From: Ligustrum vulgare | Taxonomy: Eukaryota > Streptophyta > Magnoliopsida > Lamiales > Oleaceae | Direction of reading: 5' to 3' | NCBI GenBank assembly: GCA_963555705.1 | Contig: OY743169.1 | Coordinates: 11,222,014-11,286,013 of the forward strand | Length of the DNA stretch: 64,000 bases | Part shown: one piece after another, positions 43,645 through 56,500 of the stretch | How the letters are laid out: each line of letters opens with the position of its first letter | Numbering within the stretch: the first letter of the stretch is position 1 | Made by a program: the position numbers and the translations under genes | Notes under the pieces: model-generated | What the model saw: the letters and a program-made list of their open reading frames with translations, nothing else | Databases searched by the model: none | Told to the model about the DNA's origin: nothing

Positions 43645-44300
43645 TTAAAATCTTGCTAAGAAAACCCAGTGGGATAAAACTTGAGCGAAGGAAAAAGAGT
43701 ACAGCTGCTCCCCCTGATGTTGGCCATGGTGAATCATTGAGTCTGACGTTCGAGTAGAACAAATCATGTACTGAATCTTAAAGTTCTGAAGTGCTGCCTC
43801 ATTAAAACCTTGTCAGTAAAACCCAGTGGGATAAAATCTGAATCAAGGAAAAAGAGTACAGCCGCTGCCTCGTTAAAACCTTGTCAGGAAAACCTGAACG
43901 AAGGAAAAAGAGTACAGCATGATTCTCCCCCTGAAGTGTGCAATTGAGGATTCATGATCTTCTCGAACATTGATATCATCTTACTTCTGGAATATGTATA
44001 TATGAAAATCTTCTTGTGTGTAGCCGATATCATAACATTCTTCATAAGATGTGTATGATTTTCTTCATTTGTTGATATCATTCCAGTATAACAATGTGTT
44101 GTTAATTATAGCTTGTTGATAGCTATGATGATGCCTCAAAAACCTTTGCTAGGAAAACCCTGTGGAACAAAACCTCAGCGAAGGGAAAAAGAGTACATTA
44201 TTCTCATTATTTTTCATCAATACACCTCAACTGTTGCCTCATTAAAAACCTCGTTAGGAAAACCCTGTGGGAAAAACCTCAGCTAAGGGAAAAAGAGTGC
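43645..44300. repeat. Five spaced copies of a conserved copia 3' motif
   Basis: Units with GCCTCGTTAAAACCTTG, AAACCCAGTGGGATAAAA and AAGGAAAAAGAGTACAGC recur near 43650, 43793, 43863, 44128 and 44232. They lie just inside the 3' LTR in the element's sense. Multiplication of this motif may reflect a selected role or simple slippage. Confidence 0.8.
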
Positions 44301-46294
44301 AACGCGTTTATTCCTTTTCATGGAATATCACAAGTATATTGATGCAATCTCATATCTTTTCATCAAAACATATCATTCATGATGAGCTTTATATAAATCG
44401 TTCATAACTCATTTATGATGTCATAGTTTATTTATGATGTACTGAACATGCTATACCAAGCAATGTTTATTTAGTTGACTGATTGCATTACTCAAATCTA
44501 GAATTGATTCACTTCTATCAAAATCTAGAATTCACATCTGATGAATAATTAAATATTCATTTTCATATTCACTTCTGGTGAATAATCAATTTCCGGTGGA
44601 TAATATAATTTTGCATATTGAAAATCAATTGCATGCCCAAATATTCAAATATAATAATAGTACACTCCAATTTCAATTTCAACATATTATATTATGGGGT
44701 CATTTGTATCATCCTATAGTGATACTAATCTGGGCATATTGAATCTTTCAATGATTTATACATGTATGTTATTGCACTTTATAAACTGCAATTTCTAATT
44801 TGCAGGAGCATAATCAATCATTGAAATAGATATCAATTTCGACATATAATCTACAATCATTTTACTTGAAATCCCAACGTACCGCGATCAACTGGTACAT
44901 CAAAGAATACCCTCAAAATACCGAGATGAGAATCACACTTTTTGATCTCACTCATTGGTATATCAAAGAGCTCAAGCTAGTGATTTAGATTATAGTCACA
45001 TCCACCATATGTCATGCCAGTTCAATGAAAAATCTTGCGCGCAACAAGTCGTCATCTACGACTGTGAAATATTTTTCATTTGTATATATAATTACTGGCT
45101 TTACACATTTAAGCATTTGGACTTCTGGTCCTTGAATAATAATCCCTACATTGGGGTTATATACTTGGCCAAAGTATTATAATTTCATCAACCTCATTTT
45201 CATAAGAGGGTTGTATGTAGTCGACTTATTTATCGATTCCATTTCAACTCAATATAACATAGAGAGATCTCTGTATATGTTCTATCATCAGGTACCTGAA
45301 TATCTCATCATTATGTCCCTTTTACTCACCATGAGTATTTAGCCTCAAAGGGATCATTTCAATCATTCAAGAGATATTTATTTTGGAATCGATAATCATT
45401 ATGCTTCAGGCATAATTACGCTTTAAGCGTGTTTTCCCCATAATATTCAAAAATCTTATATTATATCAATCGGCTAAAATGCTGCAACACATGTCATACA
45501 ATCATATATCAAGTGCGTATTGTTGGAGTGTATATAGATATCGCACTTCTTAGAAATCATAAAGTTTCACAAGCAAATCATTATTTCATCGTATTGACAT
45601 GTTTATATGTAGAATATTGCTGCATAATCAAATTGTTCTCATAGCAAATAACTTGAGGCTTTTAATCTGCTAAACCATTAGCAATATAATATTCTATTAT
45701 CTCAACTAATTCGTAAAATCATTAATGACTTTAAGATATATTCATGCTAGCATTTATCACTTTGCTCGTAATATCATTACTTGAGCAAATAATCACTCAT
45801 TCATTTAGTGAGATAATTAATTTGTTTTTGAGAACAAGCAGCAATGATAACAATCTTCTGGTTCTTTAATGAATGCCATTATTCATTCTCAATAAATCTC
45901 ATTATTGAATTGGAATCTAACCAATCATTATAGAACTTCTGGTTCAACAAGATATTTCACTTGTACATATGTATGAACTTCTGGTTCAATACAGTATTCA
46001 TTTCATCAGTATGTATTTCTGTACAGTTCAAATCAGCATACCTTTATTACTTTTATACCGGAAAAATCAGGGACAATATCCAAGGAAATATCTCATGATC
46101 TCAATCTTGTCGCCAAATCTTCCCTTATATCGAAAAAGGTAATGACGCATTATCTCATTGTTCTCACCTTTTCAATAACTTATTCCATTATTTCTTAATG
46201 GAATCGATATCACGACACGTGGAGCCATCGCTCTTTCACGCGTTGAATAATGTATTTAAATAGATGATTTGGGAAGAGGCTAGATCTATCAAAA
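44301..46294. repeat. Hairpin-rich noncoding region of copy B
   Basis: It is colinear with 106-1910 of copy A. Members of the TTCTG/TTCAG hairpin family lie near 44530, 44570, 45119, 45401, 45930 and 45970. ORFs called here at 44955 and 45151 do not correspond to preserved frames in copy A. Confidence 0.75.
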
Positions 46295-46840
46295 ATGGAT
46301 ATCATACTTTCAAATATTCGCAAATATTATTCCAATCTTCCAGTAAATGATTTGAGAAAAATTTATCGAATTAGGCTCGAAAGATTGAGGTTGCTGATGG
46401 ATCATGGCATCCCAGAAGATGTTCGCTGGTTGATCGAAGCGAAAGTTCGATTAGCTGGTGAATTACCAGATTCATTTCCTAAGCACAAGCCTGGCTTAGG
46501 TAAGAGTACTTTTGCAAAGAAGCGAAGAGCAAAAAGATTAAATAGTTGCTACAAATGTGCTCGATGGACATGTGATACCCGTTGTAAGTCAATAGGGTAT
46601 TCATCTATAAATCGAGATGATAAGATAGACTTTATTAAGGGTGGGCTGAGTAAGGAGTCATTGGATGATATCCGATTGACTCTTGAGACGCACCCTAGTG
46701 GGTATGTACAGCGTGAGCTACTATCTTTATGGGCTAAATTCATCAGCGATAAAGATCGTTATAGTCTCAAAAATATAATAGCAAAAGATCCTGTTTTCCA
46801 GACTGTTATAAACAATGATGTTTTGGGTATGCATCATTAA
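46295..46840 (+). CDS. Basic cysteine-rich protein of unknown function (copy B)
   Basis: It has 181 codons and is intact, the partner of the copy A ORF. The basic patch KKRRAKR and the C-x2-C-x4-C-x3-C cluster are identical in both copies. Ten residues differ, clustered at 39, 62 and after 144 (145, 154, 168-170, 176, 178, 180). In the Cys-containing middle all differences are silent. It lies antisense to the LTRs and upstream of the LOG-like ORF. Family unknown. Confidence 0.65.
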   Translation: MDIILSNIRKYYSNLPVNDLRKIYRIRLERLRLLMDHGIPEDVRWLIEAKVRLAGELPDSFPKHKPGLGKSTFAKKRRAKRLNSCYKCARWTCDTRCKSIGYSSINRDDKIDFIKGGLSKESLDDIRLTLETHPSGYVQRELLSLWAKFISDKDRYSLKNIIAKDPVFQTVINNDVLGMHH

Positions 46841-46846
46841 TACAAG

Positions 46847-47042
46847 GTAAATCATTTAATATATATGCACATATAAAATATTTTTCTGTTTTCTTTCACG
46901 AGTTTTTATAAAGGCTGGTTAAATATATTAAATCGCCGAAAGGTGAGTATGGTGATTTTGTCAAAAGTAAATCTTTACTTTTTCGAAATACGAGTAGTAA
47001 ATAGTGAAGTTTTTCAAGTTTAAAAGCCAATGATTTTCACAG
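46847..47042 (+). other. Candidate intron between the two cargo ORFs (copy B)
   Basis: ACAAG/GTAAATC to TTTTCACAG, at the same relative positions as in copy A (196 versus 199 bp). Confidence 0.35.
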
Positions 47043-47100
47043 TTTATGCATCCCAAAATATCATTTTCTCCTAAGTTTTTCCTTTCTTATTCTTTCAAAG

Positions 47101-47754
47101 ATGGAAGGATCAAAATTTCGACAGATCAAAACTATCTGTGTATTTTTTGGATCAAAAGTAGGAAAAGGTTTTGGGTATCTAGAAGCAGCAGTGGATCTTG
47201 GAAAGAAATTGGGAGAGAAATGTATCACTCTCGTGTATGGAGGAGGTAGCAGTGGATTGATGGGTTGTATTTCACAATCCGCTCTAGCAGAGAAAGTAAG
47301 AGTGATAGGTGTTATACCTATTCCTTTAGCTGATATCGCAGGCAAAACACGAGGGCATGAAGTACAAACCTTTTCTATCTATGAACGCATAACTTGCATG
47401 CTATATGGTTCTGATGCCTTCATAGCTCTGCCTGGAGGTTTTGGTACTTTAGAAGAAATCTTTAATATTACCTCATGGGCTCAACTAGATCTCCATACTA
47501 AGCCTATTGGGCTTTTAAATGTAAACAATTTCTTTGATGGTTTACTAACATTTCTTGATTATGCTGTGGAACAGGGATTCATCTCTCCATTTTCTAGGAG
47601 AATCCTTATTTCTGCTCCTACTATCGAGGAACTGCTGGATAAGTTGCAATCATATATTCCAATACAAGATCCAGCAGGAGTTAAGATAGATTGGTCGCAA
47701 GGAAGGGGAATCAAGCGAAAATGGAGTCTGGTTAATGTAAATTTATCTTTGTGA
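47101..47754 (+). CDS. LOG-like cytokinin riboside 5'-monophosphate phosphoribohydrolase (copy B)
   Basis: It has 217 codons with no stop or frameshift. It shares the PGGFGTLEE signature and the GGG loop with copy A. Against copy A I count 10 replacement and about 12 silent differences. Replacements fall at residues 4, 16, 41, 57, 63, 66, 74, 91, 94 and 210, with none from 95 to 209, the part holding the catalytic signature. C16F and G41C change residues near the nucleotide-binding N terminus and could lower activity. Antisense to the LTRs, it lies 260 bp after the cysteine-rich ORF. Confidence 0.85.
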   Translation: MEGSKFRQIKTICVFFGSKVGKGFGYLEAAVDLGKKLGEKCITLVYGGGSSGLMGCISQSALAEKVRVIGVIPIPLADIAGKTRGHEVQTFSIYERITCMLYGSDAFIALPGGFGTLEEIFNITSWAQLDLHTKPIGLLNVNNFFDGLLTFLDYAVEQGFISPFSRRILISAPTIEELLDKLQSYIPIQDPAGVKIDWSQGRGIKRKWSLVNVNLSL

Positions 47755-49044
47755 ACCCTAGAATAGGTGGTGGTAGAGTACGGAGTATTCTCACTCTTGA
47801 GACACACCATAAATTTCTAGGATTTTGTTAATGTTTAATCTTGTGTACCTCAAAGATTTAAGGTGATAGAGTATGAAGTATTTCTTACTCTTGAAACACA
47901 CCTTTTTCTTTATTTCCTCAAAAGGTCAGAGGTGGTAGGATACGGCTACTCCCGAAACACATCTCTCATTTTGAGGATCATAAATGTTTCCCCCTTTTGC
48001 GTTTTGCATGTATGTCTCGTTTATGCTTCTTCAGGAGCAATAATAATATCATTTCACTATGTTTAGATGATAATTTTTACTTCTTCTGGAGTAAATATAT
48101 ACTTCTTCTGGAATACATAAGTGCTCGTGCAAGAACTTTTCCCGACACTTATCATCTAATATTCATCTCATAATACTGATGAGATTATTTTCACATTAGC
48201 CATTTCCGTGCTATCATGTGATATTATCTTATCATACATCAACATTCTCTTGTTGAATAATTTTCATCCACCCATTCAAATTCAAATATTGGTAACTTCT
48301 GGTACCATTGGATGAAATATTTTTATCAACATTTACCAACTTTTTGGTAATGATAACTTCTGGTATCATTTGATGAAGTATCAAATAACAATAATATCAC
48401 AGTGTATATAGGTTAAACAATAATAATATCACCACGTATATATGTTGACAACATCCTCTAATATGTTAGAATTAACCAACAATTGAGGTGTTTCTGAAAT
48501 AATATAAAATATGAATATATGCAAAGTATTCTATATATTCAATTGCTAAACCGGCCATATAGGCGGAATCGACATAATGAAATACTTAAACCGGCCATAT
48601 AGGCGGTATCAATATCATGAAATAATTAAACTGATACATAATTAAATAATTACCTTTCATGAGTGAGCGAGTCGTATCTTCAAATCCAGTCAAGGTATTC
48701 ATAATAGTTCAATCCGTTACGATAATGAGTCATATCCAATTAAGATATAAATCCAATTCATAATAACTCAATCCATCACGGTATGTCAACTATTATGTTA
48801 CTTTTACCTTATTTAAACCTTTTAATTTATCTAATTGATCGTATATGGGTATTAATTAATATATAGGAGTCATATTAATTAATGCTAATCATGATTTATC
48901 TAGGCAAAATCATCAAATAAGTGACGGCAACCACAAAGTCATTGTTTACCTTATCATCCGCATTGTAAAGATTCCTTAGTGCACTAACCCATATTAATTA
49001 ATACTAATCATGATTTATCATCAAATATGTGCTGGCAATCAAAT
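47755..49044 (+). repeat. Repeat-rich noncoding region of copy B
   Basis: It holds the three diverged GGTGGTAGAGTA units (about 47765-47965) and hairpins with TTCTG loops near 48085, 48295 and 48350. Two 40-bp ACCGGCCATATAGGCGG units lie at 48550 and 48590. Beyond about 48640 the sequence departs from copy A. Confidence 0.7.
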
Positions 49045-49240
49045 ATGCACTAACCCATATCACCAGCTCCTGCCTCATCATCAACAGCCTCGATGTTTAA
49101 GCCATTCAGCAGCATCTCCAGCGCTTTCCTCTTCGAATTGCTCGAGGATTTTATACAAGGAGCAATTAGATCACCGGGTTTCTTCCCTTTGGCATCGAAG
49201 GCGGAGTGTATAAATGCCAGAAATATCAATTAAGTGATGG
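49045..49240 (-). pseudogene. Possible captured gene fragment in the copy B leader
   Basis: A minus-strand open stretch of about 60 codons reads AFDAKGKKPGDLIAPCIKSS, then NSKRKALEMLLNGLNIEAVDDEAGAGDMG and a stop. Its composition looks like real protein. It is absent from copy A, whose leader is different. I do not recognise the source. Confidence 0.35.
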
Positions 49241-49450
49241 ATTGATCTGCGCTGAAAAGCGAGCCCTGTAGTCTTCAAGATTGGTCTCTGTGTTGCGTGA
49301 TTTCTTTCTTTTTCTTCTTCCTTTTCTAGAGAAAAAGGAAATATTGATTAGTAATAATCAGGTTTCTGATACAGAGGTTCATCATTTAGATGCAACTGTA
49401 GAGCATACTCCCGTTATTACTCAATTGACTAGAGACTCGTGCTGATAACG

Positions 49451-50593
49451 TGTTGTAAAACAATAGATAATGATGAATATAAATTTTATTCATACCCGAG
49501 CCTTAAGCCCGAGTCCGAGCTCTTTAACAAAATATAGTCTCCTAATCAAATGTATAACCCCGAGGACCACCATGAACCCGAGGAGGACCTAAACCCGACC
49601 ACATGAATATTACCCTATATTATATTTTCTATCCCCGAGGAAGACTTCAACCTCAACCACCATAAATCCGAGGATGACCTAGAGCCCGAACACATGAATA
49701 TTATTCCATATTACATCTTGATACTCCCGAGGAGGACTTCAACCCCAACACTCATTTATACCCCGAGCATATCATTTGTCCTCATCCCCGAACACTTGAA
49801 CATCACACCATACACTATATTGAGAACCCCGAGGAGATGAACAACCCCGAGGAGAAAATAACCCCCGATCACACTTAAAATGCTCGTGGTGAAAACGTTA
49901 CCCCGACCACTCATAATACCCCCCGAGGATAGAATACCCCGAGTACATATATCTCACCAAAAAGGTGCATGATGTGCTCGGGTCACGTCTCTCATTGATC
50001 GGACATGACTTGATCCGACACGTGGAGTCTACAACTTCCTAATTCCAATAGAACTCATCTTCCAACAGAATCCTATTTGGGTTTTACAACCTCATCCCTA
50101 AAAAATAGGAGGATGATTCCTAACAGGACTCATACAATGCAGGTATTTCAATCCTATCATAATTCGTCCATATAGCTCTATAAATACATGGCACTCAATT
50201 ATAATTCAGGTACACAATTCTTATTTTTTCAGTCTATAGCCTCTTGCATAAATTTTCCCTTCCTCTTTACTGACTTAAGCATCGGAGGGGCGACGAGGAC
50301 ATACCTCCTCGCCTTTATTGCAGGTATTCGGAGTTCGAGTTCGTGCTACTTTATTGCTCAAGCTCGGAATATCTGAGGTACGATTTTTTGCATCATCAGA
50401 TAATATAGAGAGAATCAGAGAGAATTTCTTATTCTTAATATTTCATAATGAATATAGGCCCCTATTTATAGGGGTGGACAATGGCATAATCGTAATATTG
50501 GATAATGGCATAATCGTAATATATAATTTTTACAGGGGCATAAGAATAATTTTCATTCACTGATTTTATTACCTAACTTAATATTTTATAACA
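49451..50593 (-). repeat. 5' LTR of copy B, split by an insertion
   Basis: The LTR parts are 49451-49470 and 50399-50593, with GATAA repeated at the break. Rejoined, it matches the left LTR closely. Confidence 0.9.
49471..50398 (+). mobile_element. Solo LTR of a Tat-type gypsy element
   Basis: It is 928 bp from TGATGAATAT to TTGCATCATCA, flanked by GATAA on both sides (49466-49470, 50399-50403). Its right third (GCCTCTTGCATAAATTTTCC, CGGAGGGGCGACGAGGACAT) is the reverse complement of the 590-bp LTRs at 7024 and 15781, so it lies in the opposite orientation. It carries many CCCCGAGGA words. The recombination that left it solo removed the internal region. Confidence 0.9.
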
Positions 50594-50598
50594 GCTTG

Positions 50599-53500
50599 CA
50601 TAATGTTTGATTAAGCATTCTTTCTTTATGAAAAAACTCAATTTTTGCAATAAACTTGGGATATTAACTTATTACATACATAAATGTTTTGTTTAAGATC
50701 GTATAATATACGAATGTTCTATGTACATATGAGAGACGTTTTGAATTGAAAGCTGCGACAAAACTTTTTATGCACTTTGTTCCCTCTTTAGTGCCGTTCC
50801 TTTGAAAGAGTCACCGTGTTTCATCTACCTTGTTTTCCATTAAGAGTGAATTATCACTTTAGGTTCAATTGTGTCTAAGCACAGATAAAGTTTCACATTG
50901 AAATCTTTTCAGTCCTATCAACTACTAATAGTATCATGTCATGAATTCGCAAGTCGAAGTAAGAAAACGATATATTCGAATTCGACTCAAAGTTTTATAG
51001 CTTAAAGTTTCAAGTAAAAGTTTAATTCTTTTTTTCTATTTAAATATGTATACTTTGATATAAATTGTACACTAGTTGTTGAATTCGTGGGTTGTCAATA
51101 TGCGTCAATACGGAATCAGTTGTCTCTTCCAATCAAATACCATATCCAAGGTTCGACCCAACAACCAATGCACCTTGGTTGCCACAATGTACACTACAAA
51201 CCCACAAGGATCTCGGTTAAGGAACCAATATCACGAAGGGAGAATATGGAAGCAATGAATTGGCCATTAACAACTTCATTAAGTTGCTATCAATGACACC
51301 AATTCGTTATCGAGTCGAGCCAATCATATGAATATCAATATAAATATTTCATAGTCGTTTTAAGTTTTAACATCATTTGCCAAATTTATTAGGTGTTAAA
51401 AAAAAAAAAAAAAACTGAACATTAATATTAATTTGTGAAGAGAGGCAAAACCGATTTTTATCCATTAAGATAAGGTATGAAATCAGATTCTCCAATTTTT
51501 TACGAGTGATCTAAGTTTAGAGAAAGAAAATAAAATAAAAGAAAATTAGAGGGCTCTCAAAAAAATAAATTCTTATAGGACCTCATATCTGTGTTAGGCG
51601 GTGTGAAATGGAGAATTGAAATTATTTGATTGATTTATTTGTGTTTTTATTCACTATTCGGCAACTCAACGTGATTATAAATTGGATTTTTTTATGTTTT
51701 TGAAAGAAGATGTGTGGTTGAAAAGTATAAAGAGAAAATATATATTTTAAAAAGTTGTTTGAAAAATTGTGTAGATTATAATTTGATTTATAAACTAAAT
51801 TACGCACTTTACCGACTGAGGCCTAGGTAAGATGTGTGATTAAAAATTAGAGAAATAAAATATTTGTGATGAAAAAGTGGTATGAAAAATTATGTAAATT
51901 AATTTTTTTTTCTCCCATTTAATTCACGCCACCGAACACAGGCCCACGCAATAAACAGCAATCGGAGCCCGGCACACAATGAACGGTGACGAGCAGCTGC
52001 TGAGTGTGATTGAACTAACATCGTATCAAGTTGACGTGTCGAAGTGCGTGCGCACTTGCACAGTGTTTTATTTCTTGTCAAACTTTAGAAATTCGTATTT
52101 GAGAAATTCAACGCCGTAGTTCGTACCGCCACACACTGAATGTACACGTGTTTTACATGACTTTCAGCCTTCTTTAACACAGTCACTAGTTTCACGTTAA
52201 TGCGTTGCACGAAAGAACAATATGAAATGATTTTACTGTAAATATCATTATAAAATTTAAAAAAAGTTGAACACACAATTTACTTTAATTAATGATACAG
52301 ACTATCAACAAATATTCAAAATAGAAATAAATTACAATTCTCATTAATTTTGAAAAATCTCTTTAAATAATACATTATTTGTATAGTTTGTAATTACTCA
52401 CACTCGTATGATACGCTAAAGTTACTATAGACAAAACATGTTTAAACAATTAGGCTTATACAATACATGTGCAAAAATTCAACTTACATATTCTCCTTAA
52501 AATCGACGTTTTTCTTTTCATGTATTGTTCTTCATCAAATTCTTTTCAAAAAGAGGTGTAGGAAAGACTTTTTTGGTATATTTTGATTTTTTAAGCATTA
52601 ATTATTAATTTCAAGTGTTTTTCTAAAAAAATAATCATTAATTTTAATAAATATTTTTATATTAATTGATTCTTTTTCTTCATGCCGACAATTTCTTTAT
52701 TCATATTGTTACATTATTATTTTAATAAAAAATATTAATCGATCAATTGTTTAATAGAAATTATATGAATTAATTGTTAAAATCTGTAATATATTTTTAC
52801 ATATTTTAGTTATTTGAATTTATAATAAAAGATAGAAAAATGAACAGGATTAGTAAATAAATAAAAATGATGTGAAAATAATGAATGAATTGAAAAAATC
52901 TTAATTGGATTTGCATTAAAAATTCGTATAGTAATTATTTATTTTAATTTGATGAGAAAAAATCAGAACATAAATTAATCATCTATGACTAAAATGAATT
53001 ATAGATAATTTTATAGGACTTAAATGATATAATTTAAAATAAATTAGATATTGAGGAAAAATATAAAATATAAAATAAAAGTTTACCTTTAATTTTTTTA
53101 TATGATTTTACTGAAAATATATTTACAATTTGCTCTCACTTGAAGTATTAGCTTGAATTTTTCTTTTCACTGTGATCTTTAATTTGACACATATATTACA
53201 TATATTTTAATTTCAAGATAATACAATAATTATTAAAAGAATAATAATAAAATTGGAAAAAATAACATTTTGATGTTATTAAATATTAATAGCATAGCAC
53301 GAATGTCAATGCAATTAGTGATACATGTAAAATAATAATTGCTAAAATATTTATTATACTATTTTTTAGCAAAAAAATTCCACATTTAAAAAGTTTTTTT
53401 GGCGAGAAACTATGTATGTATTTTGGTGACGGCTATTATACTTTTATATAGATAAATATAAATAAATATAAATATATTAAGATTAAGATAAGATTTTGAT

Positions 53501-56500
53501 TAAAAAAGATTTTGTTTATAAATAAATTTACCAAATGAAGAAATGTGATGTTTTCGGGAAAAAAATATGTGGTTAAAATTTTTTTTGAAAAGATGTGTGT
53601 AGTTAAAAAATGGTTTGGAGAAATATATTTTTATAAACTTGTTTACCAAACAGAGGCTTAACAGTTAACATGTGTTTGGCAGCTTGTAGCCGTCGTTATT
53701 TGTGGAATCTTGATATTTTATAGGAAGAAATTGTGGTAATAAAAAGTGATTTAGAAAAATATTTGTGATTAAAAAGTTGTATTAAAAATTATAATATTTA
53801 TAAATATTGATATAATGCTTTTGTCGAACACAGACTTATAAACTAATTTAAAAATAACATAATTTTTCAAACAATCTTTTAATCATACAAATTTTCTTTA
53901 TCTACATTTCGACAACATATTTTATCTTAAAAATATAAATAAATCAGTTCATAATTACAGAAGTATTACTGAACAAAGGGGGAGCATTTTTAATTTTATT
54001 TTATTTTTTTGATTAGGAAAAAAGGAAAATTTTGAAATACTGATTGATTTGAAAAAATGTGTGAATTTAAAAGGTGATTGGAGAAATATGTTGTTTATAA
54101 ACTAGTTCATGTGAAAGGAAAAAAATGTTTATAAACTTATTTACTGAATGTGCAGTTAATAAGTATAATTTTTAAAATTACTCTTTACGGTAAACTTATC
54201 ATACTATATATAAATGTAAGGAACTTAACAAAAACAAGTTTTGAAACTTTTCCAATCTAAACTGCTTTCCTAAAATGAAAATATTTCAATGAATCAGAAT
54301 ATTTTTGATAATTATACTATTATTTGAAATCGAAAAATATGTAATATGGGTGTCAAATCGAATATTTCAATGAGGACTTTAATACGAACTCACGAGTAAG
54401 AGTCAACTATAAATGTGTCATCCCTAAAATCACATCAAAGAATAAAAGTAAAAGTTTTATTTTGTACATTTCACATTTTCCCATTGTCCTACTATTTCAA
54501 AATTGTTTTATTTAAGTCCTACAATGATATTTATAATATTTTCTCAACTAAATTTAATTTGGTACTAAATAATTAATTTCAATTCGAGTTTTTTTTTTTT
54601 ATCAAATTAAAAGAAATAATAAATATCCTAACTTTTTAAGTAAATTCAATTAAGTCCGAATAATTTTTGCAACATCATATTTCAATCAATTCATTTGTCA
54701 TTTTAAAATTAATTTTATTTATTTACTCATTTTGTTCATTTATTTATGTTTAATCCTATAAATTTAAATAATCAAAAAACTAATTATATTAACACCACAT
54801 TTTTTGTTAAGTGCACCAGAATTTAATTACAATGATAATCCTTAATTTTTATTAATTTTTTCGCTTATACCTTTAACTTTTATGTTATTTTTATCCTCGA
54901 TTTCTATTAATTAGCACAGTATATCGCATTAATGATAGTTAAAGAATTTTTTAGGAGTGAAGAATTATTTTTAATTTACCTATCTTATATTTAAATAAGC
55001 AAAATAAACAATAATTGCAAGAATTCAAAAAAAAATAAAAATTCAACGTAATAGAATATCTGAAATAAAATTGTCATTATAGATTAGATATATTAATTAC
55101 TTAATGATTACAGATAAGAATACGACAAAAAAATAATAAGAGAACAATTGTCAAAATAAGAAAAACAACAAGGACATTTATTGTAATTAAAATGTGGTGT
55201 CATTAACAATAATTGTAGTGTGAATATAATTTCCCTAATCAAAATATGCAAAATAGATATTTCAGACTTTAACAATTAATTTAACTAAATTTTATAAAAA
55301 CAAAAATAAAGGCATATTACCAAACTTATTCTATTCCAAAATAGGATGTGATATTATCCAAAATTGTTTTTTTTTTTTTAAATTACGATTACATGACTCT
55401 TTGACTAATAGATAGAAAATGAAAAGTCATGTTGGATTGGATATTATTGAACAAGTTTTGAATATTTTGATAGTTTGTATACATGATTTTTTTTTTTAAT
55501 TTGGTTTAATTTCTGTCATTGATCGTGGTTTTACGTTGTCAACTGGCTTATACGGAACTTAACTATTTGATTTTCATTTTTTGAAAAATTATTTTGTGAA
55601 GACTAGTATTTTTAGAATGTGTAGTTAAAGAATAGTATGAAAAATTTTTAAAAATAATTTTTCAAATAATGTGTGATTCCGAAAGAATGTTCAGAAAAAT
55701 TAATTTTGAATTCCATATGAGTGATAAAGTATTATATCTTATGGGTTAAACAATCACACCGATTTTATAAATTGAGATGTATGGATGATTTTTTGGTATA
55801 TAAAGTTAAATGTATTTGCAATACACATTCAGTTAAATTTAATTAAAATTAACATGTCATGTTGCTTAATTTGTTATATTAATTTAAATATATGATCAAG
55901 TGTATTTAATTTGTAATATTAAAGTAAATATGAAATGAAATATTTTTTTAAATATATTTATATATAAAATATTGCATTAAAATTGTTAGTACCAATTATA
56001 ATATTATTATTCGGATAGTGATAAATTAATTTGTGATAATCCACAAATTATATTTTGAAAATATTAATACGTTAATAATCATTAAAATTGAATAGTTATA
56101 CAAATGGTCATTGTAGTTTTTTTTTTTTTTTTTTTTTAAGTCATTCAAGTTCCTATATATTACAATTCTAGCCATTTGGTAAAAAAAAAGGCCCATATTA
56201 TGTACCATTTATTCAAAACCTCATTTTTTAACACCATTTTTCAACCAACATTCTATTAATAAAATAGTCTACATAGAAATGAAAAAAAAAAAAAACACTT
56301 TTTAACAACTCATTCTCCCAAAAATTTACTGTTACAAAGTACATTATTTGAAGTAATGAGTCTAAAATAGAAGCTTAAGTACACATTATAAAACAAGTAT
56401 TTGCCCATTTTTTCGCCTAAAACATATTTTCTAAAATGGTAAGTAATATTAATTGACTATTTAATATTTATTTTGAACAAGATTCAGATTTAAAATAATC

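Larger units (their letters stand above)
43388..50593 (-). mobile_element. Non-autonomous LTR element with antisense cargo, copy B (complete)
   Basis: A perfect target duplication GCTTG (43383-43387, 50594-50598) flanks LTRs of about 210 bp. The pyrimidine run CTCCCCCTTGAATG inside the left LTR is the minus-strand polypurine tract. GACTCGTGCTGATAACG inside the right LTR is the primer-site region, so transcription runs on the minus strand. The interior of about 5.85 kb has no gag or pol but carries two intact plus-strand ORFs and many hairpin repeats. The right LTR is split by a Tat solo LTR. Confidence 0.92.
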
